Part shown: positions 1 through 9,245 of the stretch, in pieces
Layout of the letters: every line of letters starts with the position of its first letter
Position numbering within the stretch: position 1 is the stretch's first letter
Assembly (NCBI RefSeq): GCF_900230225.1
Contig: NZ_OCNH01000004.1
Span: forward strand, 62,001-126,000
Origin: Spirosoma fluviale
GTDB taxonomy: Bacteria; Bacteroidota; Bacteroidia; Cytophagales; Spirosomataceae
Length of the DNA: 64,000 nt
Direction of reading: 5' to 3'
Made by a program: the position numbers and the translations under genes
The notes under the pieces: model-generated
Databases searched by the model: none
Seen by the model: the letters and a program-made list of their open reading frames with translations, nothing else
Told to the model about the DNA's origin: nothing

Positions 1-1395
1 AATCTGATCGTAGGTGCGATTTTCCTTGATGATGTAAAACACGTATTTGATGGGCGACTTATCCCCCACCCGCATCGGAATGGGGTTGCCCGCTTCGCCC
101 TCCGCCCGTAGCTCTTTGCTTTTCGTGTACGGCGTATTGGCATACACCAGCCGCGAATAAGCCGCCAGCGTTTCAACATCCGGCGTGTCGATGATGGAGA
201 GTGTCCCTTTGAACAGCCCCGCAATGTACTCCACCGGACCGGGGTTGGCCTGCGGATTGGGACCAACCTGCTGCGGAGTGCGCGTCCGCACCGGGTTAGG
301 CCCTTTCGGATTGGCTTTCGAGGAAAACCCTTTGCCGTTGGTCACGTAAAGTTTGGTGCCGATCACCTTCACCGCTGTTGGGTACCAGCCCGTAGGGATA
401 AAACCGCTGGACTGGCTGTGCCCTTTGCGGGTTACATTAAAGACGGCTAGGCAGTTGTTATCGGCGTTGGCGATGTAGAGTGTGTTCTCATCGTCGCTCA
501 GGGCCAGACCGTTGGGCGTGGTGCCTACGGGGGCGTTGGGAAAGAGCGAAGTCGTAAGCGTTTCGATCACCTGCCGCTTCGATACGTCGATGAGCGCCAC
601 CGTGTTGTCGTTGCCATTGGCGACGTAGAGGTATTTACCGTCTTTGGTAAGCAGCAGGTCGTTGGGGTTTTTATTGGTCGGAATTTTGGCCGCTATCGTT
701 TGTTTGCTGACATCATAAACCAGCACGCTGGCCCCGCCCCACGACGAGATAAACAACTCATTTTTGCTGGGCGACAGCCGACAGGTGTAAGCCGCAGCGC
801 CGATGTTTAGCTTACTGAGTACCTGCCGAGTTTTGGTATCGGCGATGTATAGGGAGCTATCTTCTTTCGTGACGATGTAAATTCTATTCTTCGCATCATC
901 GACGCACAAACCCGTTGGCGAAATCTTAACGGGCCAGGGTTTTCCTAATACAATCGGCTCGTCAGGCACCAGTTGCTTGTTTTCGATTTTGTAGACCAGA
1001 ATCCGGTTGTCGTTCCCACCGGATGCGTAGAGCCGTGTTTCGTCCTGGCTAAAGGCCAGTCCCAGGTATGATTTGCCGACTTTGGCGGTATCGATAATCT
1101 GCTCCGTAGCGGCATCAATCAGGGTAATGCTTTGGGTGCTCTGGCCGTTGTTGGTCACGGCCAGATACTTTCTGGAGGGCGAAACGACCAGATTCAAGGG
1201 CAGATCGTCGAGGTCGAGACTACGGCCCGGCGGTGTCAGGGCCCATCCGTTGGGCAGGTTGACCCGTTTAGCCGCCAGTTTTTGATACGTTTCGGCCTCT
1301 TCCGATGACCCGGCCGTGTTGCTGTTCCGATTGCATCCCGCCATCACGGACAGCAGCAGGCCAAGTCCGGAGAGTAATGTTAAATAGTTTTTCAT
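1..1395 (-). CDS. YVTN beta-propeller / phosphoesterase lipoprotein (3' end cut by window)
   Basis: The reading frame is open from the ATG at 1395 to the window edge, so only the first 465 codons are visible. The N-terminus has a hydrophobic stretch ending in the lipobox VMAGC (Cys at about residue 21), so export and lipid anchoring are expected. The middle holds repeated beta-propeller blades of the YVTN type (for example YLYVANGNDNTVALIDV and LYIANADNNCLAVFNV). The last visible residues, IIKENRTYDQ, start a phosphoesterase domain of the acid phosphatase/phospholipase C type (PF04185). Architecture and sequence match the next gene at 1684-4428, so the two are tandem paralogues. Such proteins are usually annotated as bifunctional YncE-family/alkaline phosphatase-family proteins; the substrate is unknown. 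The family call is firm, the function is not. Confidence 0.85.
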   Translation of the reverse strand, partial: MKNYLTLLSGLGLLLSVMAGCNRNSNTAGSSEEAETYQKLAAKRVNLPNGWALTPPGRSLDLDDLPLNLVVSPSRKYLAVTNNGQSTQSITLIDAATEQIIDTAKVGKSYLGLAFSQDETRLYASGGNDNRILVYKIENKQLVPDEPIVLGKPWPVKISPTGLCVDDAKNRIYIVTKEDSSLYIADTKTRQVLSKLNIGAAAYTCRLSPSKNELFISSWGGASVLVYDVSKQTIAAKIPTNKNPNDLLLTKDGKYLYVANGNDNTVALIDVSKRQVIETLTTSLFPNAPVGTTPNGLALSDDENTLYIANADNNCLAVFNVTRKGHSQSSGFIPTGWYPTAVKVIGTKLYVTNGKGFSSKANPKGPNPVRTRTPQQVGPNPQANPGPVEYIAGLFKGTLSIIDTPDVETLAAYSRLVYANTPYTKSKELRAEGEAGNPIPMRVGDKSPIKYVFYIIKENRTYDQI

Positions 1396-1470
1396 GCGAT
1401 TAAGGGGTTAGGAGAGTTCGTATATATTGAACCTGTTTAAACTTTTGTATTACAAGTTGAATGAAGGGTT

Positions 1471-1561
1471 GTTTCGAGGCTGTAATACCGATCGTCCCGG
1501 TCGGGCGTGTATCTAATCGCTTCTCACCCGACCGGGACGGTCGGTACTACAGCCTCGAAAC
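1471..1561. repeat. REPIN-like long inverted repeat
   Basis: Arms 1471-1505 and 1527-1561 are 35 bases each and pair with two mismatches around a 21-base loop. Each arm contains its own smaller palindrome (CCGACC-GGGAC-GGTCGG). It lies between the tandem phosphoesterase genes. There is no T-run, so a simple terminator is less likely than a palindromic repeat element. Confidence 0.8.
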
Positions 1562-1625
1562 CTCCATTTTTGATAAAAACAAAAAGTTTAAATAGCTTCA
1601 TTTTGTGAGACGCAGTGTTTTCCAT

Positions 1626-1651
1626 GGTGTCAGTTTCTTAAAACTGACACC
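1626..1651. repeat. Short perfect hairpin
   Basis: Arms of GGTGTCAGTTT pair perfectly across a 4-base loop, with a decayed partial copy just after it (ACAGAAACTCACACC). It lies about 30 bases past the stop codon of the 1684-4428 gene and could end its transcription, though no U-tract follows. It resembles the GTCGGGTT...AACCCGAC hairpins at 41.6 and 43.2 kb in layout. Confidence 0.6.
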
Positions 1652-1683
1652 ACATACAGAAACTCACACCACGTACAAATTCA

Positions 1684-4428
1684 CTAATCATCGTCGTCGT
1701 CGTCATCATCATCCTCGGCACCGGCCAGGTGAGCGGGGTACTTCTTTTTTCCTTTGGCCGTGAACCACAAAATCCGGTTGAGCAGATCGTCGTGCCCCCG
1801 GTCGATCTGGTGGAAACCAAAGCGGATCGACTGGTTGGTAAAGCGCAGCGATGCGCCTTTCTGTCCCGCGGGCAACGCGTTCATTTCGGTCAGCGACACC
1901 CGGTTTGGCAGGGCTTTGTATGCAAAAGACATATCCGGTTTATCGGTAAAACAGTCGAACATGGGCAGGGCGGTGGCGTCGATGACGTTCATGGGCGGTA
2001 AGCCCAGAATCTGCTCCATCGTCCGCACAACCGAGGTCTGGTTGTAATTCGTAGAGACCGTTTTCTTCAGGCGCGAGTACGGACTGACCACAAAGCCGGT
2101 TGTCCGGTAGGCCGATACATGGTCCCAGCCCGCCTGCGAATCATCCTCCGTAATAAAAATGACCGTTGAAGCCGCAAACCGGCTATGCGTGATGGCATCG
2201 ACAATCCGCCCAACAGCCAGGTCGTTATCGGCCACCATAGCACGGGGCACGGGAAAGCCGGGAGTCATGCCCGAGGTATGGTCGTTTGGCAGCGACATCA
2301 CCATCAGGTTCGGCAGATCGGCGTTGGGGTCGGCGGCCGTTTTGTTCAGTTCGTTGATGAACGCGTCGGCGCGCATCTGGTCGCTGATGGTTTCGTCGTC
2401 GCAGCCCGGAAAATCCATGGCCAGAATGGGCCGTACCCGCGATATGGTTGTGGTATTGGTAAACGAAAAGGGCTTACTTTCCTGCCGAAGCTGAAATAGT
2501 TTGCTCCAGTCGTAGGCTTTTTTATCGTAATCGCAGGAGCAGGCTTCGCCATACATGCGCACCGTTTTGCCGTGGTCGAGGGCGTTGTTCCAGATCAGCC
2601 CTTTTTTGTTGTACACCATGGCATCATACAGCACGTGCGGGTAACTCCGAAACCACGCCCGCACGCTTTTCTCGGTATAATCCGTTACCATAGCCGCACT
2701 GGCCCAGTGGTGCCCCTCGGCCGACGACTTGCCCGATACATAGTAATTGTCCATCAGCAGGTAATCCTGCGCCAGCCGGTGCTGGTTGGGCGTAATGCTA
2801 TCGCCGAAGATACACAGTTCGGGAGCGCCGTTGCCCTGCGGCATATCGCCCAGCACCTGATCGTAGGTACGATTTTCCTTGATGATATACAGCACATGCT
2901 TGAACACCGATGGCTCGCCAATGCGCTCCGGTACGGGTTTGGGGGCTACGTTGGGCCTCGGCAACTGCTCCGTCAACGCCAGTCGAAACTGCTGGCTCAT
3001 GCGTTTGACCTTGTCGGTATACGTGTCCAGTTGCGGCTGAGTGGGCACCGGAATAAAAGAAATAGATGCCAGCTGCTTATGCGAATTGTAGGCTTTTAAT
3101 TCCTTCGACGGGCTCTTTCCCTGGCTTCCCTGATCGACCGGGTTAGCAATTCGAGCACCGATGGCTTCCAGGTTGGTTACGTACAGTTCATCGCCATTCA
3201 GAACAATACCCGACGGGTACGCCTGCGTAGGAATGTAGCCTTTAATGACCGAAGCCCCTTTTCCAGTCGCCGAGGCTTTCTCGCCAAGCGCCACCACGCA
3301 AAGGGCGTTATCCAGCCCGTTGGCCACATACAGCGTCGTTCCCTGCGGATTGATAGCCAGCGCATTGGGCGTGCTGCCAATGTAGCCATTCCCCCGATTG
3401 AACAACCCCACAAAAATGGAATCGGTCACCTGCTGCGTCTGCGTACTGATAACCGACACGTAATCACTATTCCCATTCGCGATATAGATAAACTGCTGGT
3501 CGGGGCTGCTGATGATGGCATTAGGGTGCAGACCGACGGATAACTCCCGCTCCGGTTTACCTTGCGTGATGTCGATAACGGATACCGTTCCACGAGCCAT
3601 AGCGCCCGTTTTCGGATCGATGTAGGCGCTTCCCCAGGGAATACCGGCCGTTTCGAAGCCGTTGGTAGAATCGGGAACCGGCCCCGCCCAGTTGGTTACG
3701 TAAGCGCGGTTGCCGAGGAGCGTCAGGCCAAACGGGGCCACGCCAGTAGGAGCCGTCCAGATGACCCGCTGGTCGTTCACCCGGATTTTGACCAGTTGGT
3801 TATTCCCGTTCAGAACGGTGTAGAGCATCAGTTCACCCGCTTCCTCTTTCAGTACCACCTCATTGGGCAGGGCGATGGTTGCCGGAGCAATGGGTTCGAA
3901 CGGGATGGCTCGAATAAGTCGGGCACGCGCACCGTCCCAAACGACCTGCATCACGTGCGAGTTGGGTTTCCCGCGGCCACCGGCTCCCCAAAAAATATAG
4001 GTTGAGTCGTGGTGAACGATGGCTTTGATTCCGGAAAAGGAACTCATGCTTCCCTTTAGGCTCGATCCTTTGTTGTAATCCCAGCGCGAAACCAGTTTGC
4101 GGCTTTTCACATCGAAAAACGCGATGCCGTAACGATCTTCAACCACCAGCGTTTTTTTATCGGGCAGCAGCACCGCATCCAGACTATGATTTTCCACATT
4201 AGCCTCGCCAAAACTCACCGACTCCCCCGCCCCGTCGATCACCCGGTTGTAGGGCATTAGAAAAGGGGATGTGTTGGTGAGCGTGCTATCGTCCGTAGCC
4301 GTCCGATAGGCCGACGACACCGCCGAACGACCACCGCTGGTAGGCCCGAAATAATGACAGCTGCTTAGTAGCGAAAAGCTGGAAAGTATAAATAGACCGG
4401 AAGTAATAGACCGTAAATTAATTTTCAT
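1684..4428 (-). CDS. YVTN beta-propeller / phosphoesterase lipoprotein with poly-Asp tail
   Basis: 914 residues. The start gives a signal peptide ending in the lipobox LLSSC (Cys at about 24). Residues of roughly 60-430 form a YVTN-type beta-propeller (FIYIANGNSDYVSVIST, TLYVANGLDNALCVVAL). Residues of roughly 510-880 form a phosphoesterase-family domain: IIKENRTYDQVLGDMPQGN at its start, then SAEGHHWASAAMVTDY and FITEDDSQAGWDHVSAYR, whose Asp, His and Glu residues are typical metal ligands. The protein ends in nine consecutive Asp residues encoded by mixed GAT/GAC codons. It probably acts outside the inner membrane; the substrate is unknown. It is the full-length paralogue of the gene at 1-1395, on the same strand, with about 290 bases and two hairpins between them. 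Confidence 0.88.
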   Translation of the reverse strand: MKINLRSITSGLFILSSFSLLSSCHYFGPTSGGRSAVSSAYRTATDDSTLTNTSPFLMPYNRVIDGAGESVSFGEANVENHSLDAVLLPDKKTLVVEDRYGIAFFDVKSRKLVSRWDYNKGSSLKGSMSSFSGIKAIVHHDSTYIFWGAGGRGKPNSHVMQVVWDGARARLIRAIPFEPIAPATIALPNEVVLKEEAGELMLYTVLNGNNQLVKIRVNDQRVIWTAPTGVAPFGLTLLGNRAYVTNWAGPVPDSTNGFETAGIPWGSAYIDPKTGAMARGTVSVIDITQGKPERELSVGLHPNAIISSPDQQFIYIANGNSDYVSVISTQTQQVTDSIFVGLFNRGNGYIGSTPNALAINPQGTTLYVANGLDNALCVVALGEKASATGKGASVIKGYIPTQAYPSGIVLNGDELYVTNLEAIGARIANPVDQGSQGKSPSKELKAYNSHKQLASISFIPVPTQPQLDTYTDKVKRMSQQFRLALTEQLPRPNVAPKPVPERIGEPSVFKHVLYIIKENRTYDQVLGDMPQGNGAPELCIFGDSITPNQHRLAQDYLLMDNYYVSGKSSAEGHHWASAAMVTDYTEKSVRAWFRSYPHVLYDAMVYNKKGLIWNNALDHGKTVRMYGEACSCDYDKKAYDWSKLFQLRQESKPFSFTNTTTISRVRPILAMDFPGCDDETISDQMRADAFINELNKTAADPNADLPNLMVMSLPNDHTSGMTPGFPVPRAMVADNDLAVGRIVDAITHSRFAASTVIFITEDDSQAGWDHVSAYRTTGFVVSPYSRLKKTVSTNYNQTSVVRTMEQILGLPPMNVIDATALPMFDCFTDKPDMSFAYKALPNRVSLTEMNALPAGQKGASLRFTNQSIRFGFHQIDRGHDDLLNRILWFTAKGKKKYPAHLAGAEDDDDDDDDD

Positions 4429-4625
4429 AGTATGCCGTAGCCAGAGAAATTCCGGCGGTTAAATATAGGGGGTTCTATCAGGATTGAGGCAGAGTGGTGT
4501 GTTATCAAATAATTTCCGAATGGCGGAATGGTCTCGAAGAACATACATTCTGAATGTCTTTCTATCAGGGGTAAAAGAGGTTATTAACTTTCTTTACTGA
4601 GTACCCTTTCAACTACATCGGTCTC

Positions 4626-5948
4626 ATGGCAAACATCGTTCCCCGCAGAGAATTTATCAGACAGGCCACCGCAGCGAGTGTTCTACTGGGCGCTCCCGGC
4701 CCGCTTATTCAGACCAATGGCTCAGCTGCCGAGAAGGTGGTTATTGGTATTATGGGCACCAACGGACGGGGCGAAGCGCTCGCGCAGGGATTTGCCAAAC
4801 TGCCCGGTGCTGAAGTGGGGTACATCTGCGATGTGGACGATCAGGCGGTTGCCAAAGGTGTAAAAGCCGTGCTGGCGGGTGGTCAGAAGAAAGCCCCCAA
4901 GACCGTTACCGATTTCCGGCAGATTCTCGACGACAAATCCATCGACGCGCTGGTCATTGCCGCCCCCGATCACTGGCACGCACCAGCCGCTATTCTAGCC
5001 CTCAAAGCCGGGAAGCATGTGTACGTCGAAAAGCCGTGCAGCCATAACCCCCGCGAAGGCGAATGGCTGGTCGAAGCGGCTCAGAAATACAAGAAAGTGG
5101 TGCAGATGGGCAACCAGCGCCGGTCGTGGCCCAAAGTGGTTGAAGCCATCAACCTAGTGAAAGAGGGCGCTATCGGCCGGGCGTACTTTGCCAAAGCGTG
5201 GTACGCCAACACCCGCGTGAGTATCGGCCACGGCAAACCGGCCCCCGTTCCGGCCGGATTCAACTTCGACCTCTGGCAGGGACCGGCCCCGCGTCGGGAC
5301 TACCGCGACAATATTCACCCTTACAACTGGCACTGGTTCTGGCACTGGGGCACCGGCGAACTGCTCAACAACGGCACCCACTTCATCGACCTGTGCCGCT
5401 GGGGTCTGGAAGTCGACTACCCAACGGAAGTGAATTCGGTAGGGGGCCGGTACGCGTTCGAGGACGATTGGGAAACGCCGGACACACAGCTCACCAACTT
5501 CGCCTTTGCCAATCGAAAGAGTATTTCATGGGAAGGACGAAGCTGCAACGGGCGCAACGTAGAAGGCATTTCGGGTGGCGTCGATTTCTACGGAGAAAAA
5601 GGCACCATGGCCATTCAGGGCAACGGCTACACCCTCTACGACAACAAGAATAAAGAACTTAAAAAGGTTAGTGGCGACTCGAACCAGATCACCGCATCGG
5701 GGCCGGGCTTCGACATGGACGTTGACCACTTCGCTAACTTTCGCGACGCCATCCGGACGGGAGCGCGGCCGGTTTCGTCCATCGAAGACGCCAACAAAAG
5801 CGTGTTGCTGTGTCAGTTAGGCAATATCGCTCACCGCGTAGGCCGTTCGCTGCACTGCGACCCAGCCACCGGACGCATTAAAAACGACCCTGAAGCCATG
5901 AAGCTTTGGGGCCGGGAGTACAATCCGGCCTGGCAGCCGGTGGTGTGA
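4626..5948 (+). CDS. Tat-exported Gfo/Idh/MocA-family oxidoreductase
   Basis: 440 residues. The N-terminus has a twin-arginine signal (RREFIRQATAASVLLGA). A Rossmann domain follows (VIGIMGTNGRGEAL), then the family motif AGKHVYVEKPCSHNP with the conserved Glu-Lys-Pro near residue 138, and a C-terminal domain with GTGELLNNGTHFIDLCRWG. Members use NAD(P) tightly bound to oxidise or rearrange sugars and related polyols; many exported Bacteroidota members act on glycosides or amino sugars. It sits directly upstream of another exported member (6047-7069) and of nagB/nagA, so a role in periplasmic sugar processing is plausible but inferred. I do not see enough to call it a GH109 glycosidase. Confidence 0.88.
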   Translation: MANIVPRREFIRQATAASVLLGAPGPLIQTNGSAAEKVVIGIMGTNGRGEALAQGFAKLPGAEVGYICDVDDQAVAKGVKAVLAGGQKKAPKTVTDFRQILDDKSIDALVIAAPDHWHAPAAILALKAGKHVYVEKPCSHNPREGEWLVEAAQKYKKVVQMGNQRRSWPKVVEAINLVKEGAIGRAYFAKAWYANTRVSIGHGKPAPVPAGFNFDLWQGPAPRRDYRDNIHPYNWHWFWHWGTGELLNNGTHFIDLCRWGLEVDYPTEVNSVGGRYAFEDDWETPDTQLTNFAFANRKSISWEGRSCNGRNVEGISGGVDFYGEKGTMAIQGNGYTLYDNKNKELKKVSGDSNQITASGPGFDMDVDHFANFRDAIRTGARPVSSIEDANKSVLLCQLGNIAHRVGRSLHCDPATGRIKNDPEAMKLWGREYNPAWQPVV

Positions 5949-5961
5949 TGATTCGACAGTC

Positions 5962-6006
5962 GTATCAGACAGCATGGCTCCGGCCACCCGGCTTGCTGTC
6001 TGATAC
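5962..6006. repeat. Inverted repeat between the two oxidoreductase genes
   Basis: Perfect 13-base arms GTATCAGACAGCA (5962-5974) and its complement (5994-6006) around a 19-base loop. The AGACAGCA motif is shared with the element at 29939-30008. It begins 13 bases after a stop codon and may work as a processing or attenuation hairpin in the operon, or be a reduced REPIN-like element. Confidence 0.7.
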
Positions 6007-6046
6007 ATTTACAAAGCCTATTTCCGTTCACTTCCCCACTCCACTC

Positions 6047-7069
6047 ATGCACACACGACGCACCTTCATCCAGTCAGCCGCCACCCTGAGTTTAGCGGCT
6101 GGCTTCTCCGATCTGACGGCTTTTGCCAATAGACCAACTGCCGACAAAGGGCGGGTGGGTATCATCGGGCTGGACACATCGCACAGTACCGCGTTTACGA
6201 AGCTGCTCAACGACCCCAATCCGGGGGCGGATCTGGCCGGATTTACGGTGGTGGCGGCTTACCCACAAGGGAGCGCCGACATTGAATCCAGCACGAAACG
6301 CATTCCCGGCTATACCGACGAGGTTAAAAAAATGGGCTTGGAAATTGTCAGCTCGATTCCCGACCTCCTCAAAAAAGTAGACGTCGTTCTGCTGGAAACC
6401 AACGACGGTCGGCCGCACCTCGAACAGGCCATGCTGGTGCTGAAAGCCGGAAAACGGCTCTTCATCGACAAACCCGTTGCCGGTACGCTACCCGATGCCA
6501 TGACCATTTTTGCACAGGCGAAACAGGCAGGTGTTCCTATCTTTTCGGCGTCTTCCCTGCGCTATTCGGCCAGCGCCCAGGCGGTTGCCAAAGGGTCGAT
6601 TGGGGCTGTGCTGGGTGCCGACGCGTTTAGTCCGGCCCATCTGGAGAAAACCCACCCCGACCTGTTCTGGTACGGCATTCACGGTGTCGAAACACTGTAT
6701 ACCGCGATGGGTACGGGCTGCAAACAGGTGGTTCGGATGCAGACCGAGGGCACCGATGTAGTGGTCGGTACCTGGGCCGATGGCCGAATTGGCACCTTCC
6801 GGGGCACGCGAACGGGCAAAAACGAGTACGGCGGCACGGCCTACGGCGAAAAAGGCAACGCCCCCCTCGGCCCATACGATGGATACCGTCCCCTGCTCGT
6901 TCAGATCATTGAGTTTTTCAAGACCGGCGTGCCACCCGTCAGCGCGGAAGAAACCCTGGAAATTTACACCTTCATGGAAGCCGCCGACGAAAGCAAACGG
7001 CTCGGCGGTGTGCCGGTGCTGCTGGAAACCGTACGGCAGAAAGCCGAAAAACTGGCGAAAGGCCGCTGA
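6047..7069 (+). CDS. Tat-exported Gfo/Idh/MocA-family oxidoreductase
   Basis: 340 residues from the ATG at 6047, chosen because it gives a clean twin-arginine signal (MHTRRTFIQSAATLSLAAGF). Upstream in-frame codons run back through the hairpin and the preceding gene and are not needed. The Rossmann segment is RVGIIGLDTSHSTAF and the catalytic-loop motif is KRLFIDKPVAG, with Asp-Lys-Pro in place of the usual Glu-Lys-Pro. The central part has the ligand-region motif FWYGIHGVETLYTAMG. It is shorter than the upstream paralogue and only distantly similar. It is likely co-transcribed with it and acts in the periplasm on an unknown sugar-like substrate. Confidence 0.85.
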   Translation: MHTRRTFIQSAATLSLAAGFSDLTAFANRPTADKGRVGIIGLDTSHSTAFTKLLNDPNPGADLAGFTVVAAYPQGSADIESSTKRIPGYTDEVKKMGLEIVSSIPDLLKKVDVVLLETNDGRPHLEQAMLVLKAGKRLFIDKPVAGTLPDAMTIFAQAKQAGVPIFSASSLRYSASAQAVAKGSIGAVLGADAFSPAHLEKTHPDLFWYGIHGVETLYTAMGTGCKQVVRMQTEGTDVVVGTWADGRIGTFRGTRTGKNEYGGTAYGEKGNAPLGPYDGYRPLLVQIIEFFKTGVPPVSAEETLEIYTFMEAADESKRLGGVPVLLETVRQKAEKLAKGR

Positions 7070-7125
7070 AGGCATTTCGTTACGGTTTCACTCGTTGGTT
7101 GATCGTTGAATGTAGATGAACATTT

Positions 7126-7218
7126 TTGTACCGCGGCTCTTTAGTCCGCATAGCCGTCAGGCTAATTAGGACGACTTATTAGCCTGACGGCTACGCGGAC
7201 TAAAGAGCCGCGGTACAA
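7126..7218. repeat. REPIN-like inverted repeat with GTACC ends
   Basis: Arms 7126-7166 and 7178-7218 pair over 41 bases with a single mismatch, around an 11-base loop. The outer ends are TTGTACC and GGTACAA, the same terminal motif as the elements at 21603, 29939 and 57349. Sub-palindromes (CCGCGG, and AGCCGTCAGGCT) occur inside each arm. The right arm stops 10 bases before the nagB start codon, so it would fold in the 5' leader. Confidence 0.85.
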
Positions 7219-7228
7219 CCCACAACCC

Positions 7229-7996
7229 ATGAACCAACCTATAAAAACAGTACAAGTCGACTCCCTCCGTGTTCATGTCTACCCAACCCGGCAGGAAATG
7301 GGCGCATCCGCCGGGCGGGCGATCACCGAAAAAATCAACGAACTACTGTCCGACAAACCGGTTATCCGGATGATTTTTGCCGCAGCCCCGTCGCAGAACG
7401 AAGTACTGGCGTATCTGGCAGCAAGCCCGGACGTCGACTGGTCGCGCATCGACGTGTTTCACATGGATGAATATGTGGGTTTACCCGAAAATGCCCCACA
7501 GCGGTTCGGTACGTTCCTGCGCGAACACCTATTCGACCAGGTCAAGCCCCGGACGGTGAACCTCATCGACAGCAGTGCGAACGAGGCCGAACGCGACTAC
7601 GCCAAGCTCCTGACCGCAGCCCCGATTGACATTATCTGTCTGGGCATTGGCGAAAACGGGCATATCGCTTTCAACGACCCGCCCGTAGCCGATTTCAACG
7701 ACCCGGCCGTTATTAAACGGGTGCAACTGGACGACGTTTGTCGGCAACAGCAGGTGAACGATGGTTGTTTTCCTGCACTTAACGACGTGCCGCAGGAGGC
7801 CCTTACGCTCACCATTCCGACGCTCATGGCGGGAGCAAACCTGTTTTGCGTGGTGCCCGGCCCTACGAAGCGGGACGCCGTTCGTCAGATGCTGACCGGG
7901 CCGATAATCACCGACTGCCCGGCGTCTATTCTGAGAACTCACCCAAACTGCACACTATACGTCGACGAAGCGTCCTTCGGCAATGCCCTGCCATGA
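7229..7996 (+). CDS. nagB: Glucosamine-6-phosphate deaminase
   Basis: 255 residues, the usual length for the family. It isomerises and deaminates glucosamine-6-phosphate to fructose-6-phosphate and ammonia in the cytoplasm, feeding amino sugars into glycolysis. Diagnostic motifs are FHMDEYVGL (Asp at about 80, which helps open the sugar ring) and GIGENGHIAFNDP (about 139-151, with the catalytic His at about 145). The C-terminal allosteric region of the E. coli enzyme is shortened. Its stop overlaps the nagA start (ATGA at 7993-7996), so the two are translationally coupled, which supports the assignment. 6-phosphogluconolactonase is a paralogous family but lacks the MDEY and GHIAFN pattern. 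Confidence 0.92.
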   Translation: MNQPIKTVQVDSLRVHVYPTRQEMGASAGRAITEKINELLSDKPVIRMIFAAAPSQNEVLAYLAASPDVDWSRIDVFHMDEYVGLPENAPQRFGTFLREHLFDQVKPRTVNLIDSSANEAERDYAKLLTAAPIDIICLGIGENGHIAFNDPPVADFNDPAVIKRVQLDDVCRQQQVNDGCFPALNDVPQEALTLTIPTLMAGANLFCVVPGPTKRDAVRQMLTGPIITDCPASILRTHPNCTLYVDEASFGNALP

Positions 7997-9189
7997 TGAC
8001 GCCTGACCATAGCGCCGACCCGCTGATTCTGTCCGGGATTCATTACCAAACCCATGAGCCGGTCGATGTGACGGTGGCATCAGGTATCATTACGGATATT
8101 CATCAACGGGAGCAAGTGTCTGAAGAAGCCTTAGCGTTCATTGGCCCCGGTCTGGTGGATATTCAGGTAAACGGGTTTGCCGGTGTTGACTTCAACGATG
8201 CGGCATTGACGGCAGATGGGGTCATGACCATCACTCGATCGCTGTTGCAACTCGGCGTTACGACGTTTTACCCTACAATCATCACGAATGCCAACGAAAC
8301 GATTCGGACGATTCTAAAAACCATAGATCTGGCTTGCGAAACGTCTACGCTAGTGGCATCCTGCATCGGCGGTATCCATCTGGAGGGACCATTTATCTCA
8401 CCCGAAGAAGGGCCACTTGGTGCGCATCCCAAAGCCCACGTCAAGCCGCCCGACTGGTCATTGCTTGCTTCGTTTATCGAAGCCTCCGGCGGTCGTGTTC
8501 GGATTATCACCTTATCACCGGAGTGGCCCGAATCAGCCAAATTCATTCGGCGGTGTGTTGAACACGGCTTACTGGTGGCCATTGGGCATACGGCAGCCAA
8601 TCCGACTCAGATTCAGGAAGCGGTGGCGGCCGGGGCGCGGTTATCGACTCACCTCGGCAATGCCGCACACCAGCTTTTGCCCCGCCACCCGAACTACATC
8701 TGGGAGCAGCTGGCGCAGGATGAACTGGCCGCATCGGTCATTGCCGATGGCTTTCATTTACCGCCCTCTGTTCTTAAAGTTATCTTCCGCATGAAGGCCG
8801 AAAAAGCCATCTTGATCAGCGACAGCGTTAGTCTGGGCGGTATGCCTCCCGGAAACTACTATTCGCCGGTGGGCGGTGAGGTTGTCCTGACCGACGAAGG
8901 CAAACTTCATATGGCGGGCAAACCAATGATGCTGGCCGGTTCGGCACAACCGCTTTTGTGGGGTATAAATCAGTTAGTTCACTTACAGTTGGCTTCGCTG
9001 ACTCAAGCCTGGGACATGGCATCTATTAACCCCAGTCGATTGCTGAATCTGCCCCAACAGGGCGGACTAACTATTGGTGCCCCGGCTGACCTGGTGATAT
9101 TTAGTTTTAACAAGATTGTTAAAGTGTATAAAAAAGGTTGTGACACAGAGATTCACAGAGAAAACACAGAGATACGCAGAGAAAAATAA
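7993..9189 (+). CDS. nagA: N-acetylglucosamine-6-phosphate deacetylase
   Basis: 398 residues from the ATG at 7993, which overlaps the nagB stop by four bases. The longer in-frame reading upstream lies inside nagB and is rejected. It is an amidohydrolase-fold enzyme that removes acetate from GlcNAc-6-P to give the NagB substrate. Visible motifs are GLVDIQVNGFAGVDFND at the N-terminal metal region, HLEGPFISPEEGPLGAH (Glu ligand), AIGHTAANP and STHLGNAAH (His ligands), and LISDSVSLGGMPPG (catalytic Asp). The last roughly 16 residues (CDTEIHRENTEIRREK) are encoded by a repeat element at 9143-9229 and are probably an acquired tail. It forms one transcription unit with nagB and the permease that follows. 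Confidence 0.92.
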   Translation: MMTPDHSADPLILSGIHYQTHEPVDVTVASGIITDIHQREQVSEEALAFIGPGLVDIQVNGFAGVDFNDAALTADGVMTITRSLLQLGVTTFYPTIITNANETIRTILKTIDLACETSTLVASCIGGIHLEGPFISPEEGPLGAHPKAHVKPPDWSLLASFIEASGGRVRIITLSPEWPESAKFIRRCVEHGLLVAIGHTAANPTQIQEAVAAGARLSTHLGNAAHQLLPRHPNYIWEQLAQDELAASVIADGFHLPPSVLKVIFRMKAEKAILISDSVSLGGMPPGNYYSPVGGEVVLTDEGKLHMAGKPMMLAGSAQPLLWGINQLVHLQLASLTQAWDMASINPSRLLNLPQQGGLTIGAPADLVIFSFNKIVKVYKKGCDTEIHRENTEIRREK

Positions 9190-9229
9190 CTCAGTGCATC
9201 TCCGTGCAATCTACGTGCCTCTCTGTGGC
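9143..9229. repeat. CACAGAGA imperfect inverted repeat overlapping the nagA 3' end
   Basis: Contains repeated CACAGAG units (ACACAGAG, TCACAGAG, ACACAGAG) and an opposing half (CTCTCTGTGG), so the two sides pair imperfectly over about 38 bases. The left half lies within the nagA reading frame and supplies its last codons and stop; the right half ends 16 bases before the next start codon. Confidence 0.65.
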
Positions 9230-9245
9230 AAAACCCTTAAAAACT

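Noticed and set aside
5906..6046. Upstream in-frame start for the second oxidoreductase
   Set aside because: It would overlap the previous gene and pass through a hairpin; the twin-arginine signal begins at the ATG at 6047.
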